Assembly: GCA_030600865.1 (NCBI GenBank)
Contig: JAUVUS010000092.1
Location: 1-8,121 of the forward strand
DNA from: Bacteroidales bacterium
GTDB lineage: Bacteria; Bacteroidota; Bacteroidia; Bacteroidales; UBA12077
Length of the DNA: 8,121 nucleotides
Direction of reading: 5' to 3'
In this document: one piece after another, positions 7,328-8,121 of the stretch
How positions within the stretch are numbered: position 1 is the stretch's first letter
How the letters are laid out: each line of letters starts with the position of its first letter
Position numbers and translations under genes: made by a program
The notes under the pieces: generated by a model
The model's database searches: none
Seen by the model: only the letters and a program-made list of their open reading frames with translations
Told to the model about the DNA's origin: nothing

Positions 7328-7753
7328 TTAGGAAAGATTTTTTAATCTTTCTAAATAATAGTTTTCTTTTTCTCTCATTATAACTTTTTCTTCATCACTT
7401 TGATCATCAAAACCAAGCAAATGAAGAATTCCATGAATAATTACGCGATGTAATTCCTCAATGATTGTAACATTAAACCGTGAAGAATTGTTCTTCACAG
7501 TTTCGATACTTATAAAAATTTCTCCACTTACTATCTCGTTTTCACAATAATTAAATGTAATAATATCAGTGTAGTATTTATGCGAAAGGTATTCTTTATT
7601 AATTTTTAAGAGGTATTTATCTGAAGTAAAAATAAAATTGATATTACCTGTTTTTTTATTGACAGACGTAATTACACTATTTACCCAATTTTTTATCAGG
7701 TTTTTGTTTCTTAAATTGAATTTTGTGTCTTCGGTGAAGAATTTTATTGGCAT
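7328..7753 (-). CDS. ybeY: Endoribonuclease YbeY (16S rRNA maturation), variant metal motif
   Basis: YbeY is a small metal-dependent protein of the UPF0054 family involved in 16S rRNA 3'-end maturation and 70S ribosome quality control. At 141 residues it is slightly shorter than the usual 150-160. The signature is [11 protein letters not shown] (107-117). The family norm is HGxLHLxGYDH, so the first two zinc-ligand histidines (107 and 111) are present but the third is Asp117. The [16 protein letters not shown] segment (52-67) matches the family's NxxYRxxxxPTDVLSF region, but the highly conserved Arg (Arg59 in E. coli) is Leu56 here. I recall similar changes in other Bacteroidota YbeY proteins, so this is probably a lineage form and not a decayed gene. 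The ATG at 7753 follows the upstream TAG stop by one base (TAGAATG), which favours translational coupling. mnmG follows 28 bp downstream. Confidence 0.93.
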   Translation of the reverse strand: MPIKFFTEDTKFNLRNKNLIKNWVNSVITSVNKKTGNINFIFTSDKYLLKINKEYLSHKYYTDIITFNYCENEIVSGEIFISIETVKNNSSRFNVTIIEELHRVIIHGILHLLGFDDQSDEEKVIMREKENYYLERLKNLS

Positions 7754-7754
7754 T

Positions 7755-8121
7755 CTATCTTAAGTTGAACCTTATTTCAACTCTATTTCCTCGTCCGTGG
7801 AAAATTACATCATCAGCAAGATGTTTCATCAGATAGACTCCTCGTCCGCTGATATTTTCAATGTTTTCAGGAGTAGTTGGATCGGGAACATTGTAAAAAT
7901 TAAATCCTGGGCCTTCGTCTTCAATAAAGATGCTAATATAATCTTCATCAACCTGAAAATCTACTTTCACATTTTTAGTTTCATCTTCTTTATTGCCATG
8001 TACAATGGCGTTATTGACTGCTTCAACTGTAGCAATTAATACTTTGCCATAAACCTCAGAATTTATTTTAGCCTCTTCTGAAACTTCATCAATTATTTTT
8101 TCAATTTTATTGATGTTTTCA
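7755..8121 (-). CDS. RsbW-like ATP-binding protein (HATPase), N terminus outside the window
   Basis: The last 121 residues are visible, in one open frame from the right edge to a TAG at 7757-7755. A GTG at 7970 is internal, because the conserved N-box lies upstream of it. The fold is a small GHKL/HATPase like the anti-sigma-factor serine kinases RsbW and SpoIIAB. The visible motifs are the N-box EAVNNAIVHGN (visible residues 33-43) with Glu33 and Asn37, the G1 box DEGPGF (68-73), and the G2 box GRGVYLMKHLAD (92-103). It has no sensor or histidine-phosphorylation domain in the visible part. RsbW-type proteins bind sigma factors or phosphorylate STAS-domain antagonists. No partner gene is in view, so the target is unknown. 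A gene of this type upstream of ybeY is, as I recall, frequent in Bacteroidota. Confidence 0.85.
   Translation of the reverse strand, partial: ENINKIEKIIDEVSEEAKINSEVYGKVLIATVEAVNNAIVHGNKEDETKNVKVDFQVDEDYISIFIEDEGPGFNFYNVPDPTTPENIENISGRGVYLMKHLADDVIFHGRGNRVEIRFNLR

Noticed and set aside
7797..8039. 80-codon plus-strand frame opposite the RsbW-like gene
   Set aside because: It overlaps the conserved N, G1 and G2 boxes of the minus-strand ATPase, so it is a shadow frame.

Overview
The window looks like a conserved housekeeping stretch of a Bacteroidota chromosome, most likely in or near the Bacteroidales/Marinilabiliales. It is AT-rich. It carries a DUF4271 membrane protein next to a Bacteroidota-type uroporphyrinogen-III synthase, a typical Bacteroidota TAnnTTTG promoter element, and the order ATPase - ybeY - mnmG - (adenine gene) - uvrC. 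All seven genes lie on the minus strand, so the biological order runs from high to low coordinates. No RNA gene, mobile element or CRISPR array was seen.

Upstream block (8121 down to 1925). An RsbW-like ATP-binding protein, truncated by the window edge, is followed after 1 bp by ybeY (rRNA maturation endonuclease). After 28 bp comes mnmG (tRNA wobble-uridine modification), after 63 bp ade (adenine deaminase), and then, with a one-base overlap, uvrC (nucleotide excision repair). The tight spacing suggests one transcription unit that mixes RNA maturation, purine salvage and DNA repair. No promoter was recognised inside it.

The 63-bp mnmG-ade spacer holds the most interesting signal. Two copies of the palindrome GTTCCACGTGGAAC sit 34 bp apart centre to centre, the second abutting the mnmG stop codon. 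They closely resemble parS, the chromosomal centromere bound by ParB (family consensus about TGTTnCACGTGnAACA). mnmG/gidA is a classical neighbour of parAB and oriC in many bacteria, which fits.

Downstream block (1924 down to 1). A 286-bp AT-rich non-coding gap ends in a good Bacteroidota -7 element (TATCTTTG). This should start transcription of the DUF4271 membrane protein gene and, 44 bp further on, hemD (haem/sirohaem synthesis), which runs off the left edge.

I found no previously undescribed multi-gene system. Besides the parS-like pair, points for a second look are a YbeY lacking two normally invariant residues, adenine deaminase sitting where relatives often carry adenine phosphoribosyltransferase, and the uncharacterised DUF4271 protein.
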